Shown in pieces: positions 62,972-64,000 of a stretch of DNA of 64,000 nt (the stretch's first letter is position 1; every line of letters starts with the position of its first letter). The stretch comes from Trichloromonas sp034006665 (GTDB lineage: Bacteria; Desulfobacterota; Desulfuromonadia; Desulfuromonadales; Trichloromonadaceae). Where the stretch lies: NCBI RefSeq assembly GCF_034006665.1, contig NZ_JAVESI010000015.1, positions 1-64,000 of the forward strand, in the 5' to 3' direction. The notes beneath the pieces were generated by a model. That model saw nothing but the letters and a program-made list of their open reading frames with translations, did no database searches and was not told the origin of the DNA. The translations under genes and the position numbers were made by a program.

Positions 62972-63172
62972 ATGGAACTGACGATTAACGGAAAAACCAG
63001 ACCTTACGGCGGAGCCCCAACCGTTGTTGCCCTTCTTGACAGCCTGAACTTGGACGCAAACCGCGTTGCCGTCGAGCACAACCGCGCCGTGCTGCTCAAG
63101 GAACGGTTCGCCGCCACCACCCTCAAAGATGGCGACACCCTCGAAATCGTTCAGTTCGTCGGCGGTGGGTAA
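62972..63172 (+). CDS. thiS: Sulfur carrier protein ThiS
   Basis: A 66-residue beta-grasp protein, MELTINGKTRPYGGAPTVVA onward, ending FVGGG. ThiS ends in Gly-Gly, which becomes the thiocarboxylate that supplies sulfur for the thiazole ring; three glycines are present here. AAGGAAA lies upstream of the ATG. It sits 15 bases after thiF. Confidence 0.92.
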   Translation: MELTINGKTRPYGGAPTVVALLDSLNLDANRVAVEHNRAVLLKERFAATTLKDGDTLEIVQFVGGG

Positions 63173-63197
63173 AGGCACCCTGTCCACAAACAAACCT

Positions 63198-63221
63198 GGG
63201 CGAACACAAGGTCCGCCCCTA
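63198..63221 (+). repeat. GGGCGAACACAAG palindromic repeat, copy 2
   Basis: Second copy of the element at 61502-61525, with two substitutions on the right arm. It sits between thiS and thiG without interrupting the operon. Confidence 0.6.
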
Positions 63222-63237
63222 TATGAGGATAATGACA

Positions 63238-64000
63238 ATGGATGAACTAATTATCGCCGGACGCAAATTCAGATCGCGCCTTTTGGTCGGCACGGGCAAA
63301 TTCGCCTCCAATGAACTGATGGTCGAAGCCATGGAGCAATCGGGCTGCGAAATCGTCACCGTTGCCCTGCGCCGGGTCGACATCGACAACCCCGGGGATG
63401 CCATGCTCAGCCACATCGACCCGAAAAAATACCTGCTGCTCCCCAACACCAGCGGCGCCCGCGACGCCGAGGAAGCGGTGCGCCTGGCCCGGTTGGCCCG
63501 GGCCGCCGGTTGTGAGCCCTGGATCAAGCTGGAGGTCACCCCCGACCCCTACTACCTGCTCCCCGACCCCATCGAAACCTTAAAGGCGGCGGAAATCCTG
63601 ATCAAGGATGGGTTCACCGTCCTTCCCTACATCAACGCCGACCCGGTGTTGGCCAAGCGCCTGCAGGAAATCGGCACCGCCACAGTCATGCCCCTGGGGG
63701 CGCCCATCGGCACCAACAAAGGGGTGCGCACCGCCGACAGCATCGCCATCATCATCGAGCAGGCGATCGTCCCGGTGGTGGTCGACGCCGGCCTCGGCGC
63801 CCCCTCCCACGCCGCCTTGGCTATGGAGATGGGGGCCGATGCGGTCCTGGTCAACACCGCCCTGGCGGTGACGCCCAATCCGGGGAAGATGGCATCGGCC
63901 TTCAAAAAAGGGGTCGAAGCCGGCCGCGAAGCCTTCCTCTCCGGCCTCGGCGAACAGCGCCAGAAGGCCGAAGCCTCAAGTCCGTTGACCGGGTTTCTGC
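63238..64000 (+). CDS. thiG: Thiazole synthase (cut by window end)
   Basis: The open frame runs from 63238 to the window end: MDELIIAGRKFRSRLLVGTG, VALRRVDIDN, GCEPWIKLEV with the Schiff-base Lys97, PYINADPVLAKRL, GAPIGTNKGV and VDAGLGAPSHAALAMEMGAD. These are the ThiG signatures. With ThiS-thiocarboxylate, dehydroglycine and deoxyxylulose phosphate it makes the thiazole carboxylate. The start at 63238 has GAGG nine bases upstream; an ATG two codons earlier is too close. About 254 residues are visible, and the end SSPLTGFL suggests only a few are missing. Confidence 0.95.
   Translation, partial: MDELIIAGRKFRSRLLVGTGKFASNELMVEAMEQSGCEIVTVALRRVDIDNPGDAMLSHIDPKKYLLLPNTSGARDAEEAVRLARLARAAGCEPWIKLEVTPDPYYLLPDPIETLKAAEILIKDGFTVLPYINADPVLAKRLQEIGTATVMPLGAPIGTNKGVRTADSIAIIIEQAIVPVVVDAGLGAPSHAALAMEMGADAVLVNTALAVTPNPGKMASAFKKGVEAGREAFLSGLGEQRQKAEASSPLTGFL

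Noticed and set aside
61523..63238. 571-codon reverse frame
   Set aside because: Only the last 106 codons look like a real protein with a ribosome site; the rest lies opposite the TPP riboswitch, thiF and thiS.

Overview
The window looks like chromosome from a high-GC deltaproteobacterium of the Desulfuromonas/Geobacter/Pelobacter kind. That placement is an inference from gene content: a multihaem c-type cytochrome respiratory operon, two genes with in-frame UGA codons that look like selenocysteine, a pyruvate phosphate dikinase, a split YeeE/YedE pair and several outer-membrane barrels. No rRNA, tRNA or CRISPR array was recognised.

Left part (1-10.8 kb): an IS3-type end truncates an ABC-type substrate-binding protein gene that sits behind an alginate-export-type porin. 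Then come a small exported protein, a fused Fe-S (CCG-domain)/TVP38 membrane protein, a tandem rhodanese, two lipid-linked-sugar type glycosyltransferases, an outer-membrane barrel and a cellulose-synthase-like glycosyltransferase.

Accessory island (10.8-16.4 kb): transposase remnants and a broken feoB 3' end lead into a lower-GC, translationally coupled three-gene operon. It encodes a TAT-exported four-cluster ferredoxin (HybA-like), an NrfD/HybB-type quinol-interacting membrane protein and a 13-haem cytochrome. The cytochrome's C-terminal part is of the octahaem tetrathionate reductase (OTR) family. It is read through an in-frame UGA that falls exactly where OTR has its active-site cysteine, and a bacterial SECIS-like hairpin follows at the right distance. 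This is the most striking item in the window.

Housekeeping part (16.4-64 kb): RCKP mini-rubredoxin, rhomboid protease, TRIC-like channel, FAH-family hydrolase, DUF2520 protein, endonuclease V, a 2-hydroxyacid dehydrogenase, and an operon acsA - 2-oxoacid dehydrogenase E1a/E1b/E2 - acyl carrier protein - lipB. A YeeE/YedE half-transporter pair follows, whose first half is a second probable selenoprotein. Next are ppdK, glyS-glyQ, recO, mgtE, a beta-hydroxyacid dehydrogenase, a sensor kinase, a CHASE2/HD-GYP-OmpA-FecR-response regulator group, polA, lon, trpS behind a tryptophan-codon leader and attenuator, asnS, prfC, malQ, a DUF721 gene, glpK, and a TPP-riboswitch-controlled thiF-thiS-thiG operon cut by the window end.

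Themes that join regions: selenium use (two UGA genes with similar SECIS apices), sulfur chemistry (rhodanese, OTR, YeeE, thiamine sulfur transfer), and acetate/pyruvate metabolism (acsA, dehydrogenase complex, ppdK, an acetate-symporter remnant).
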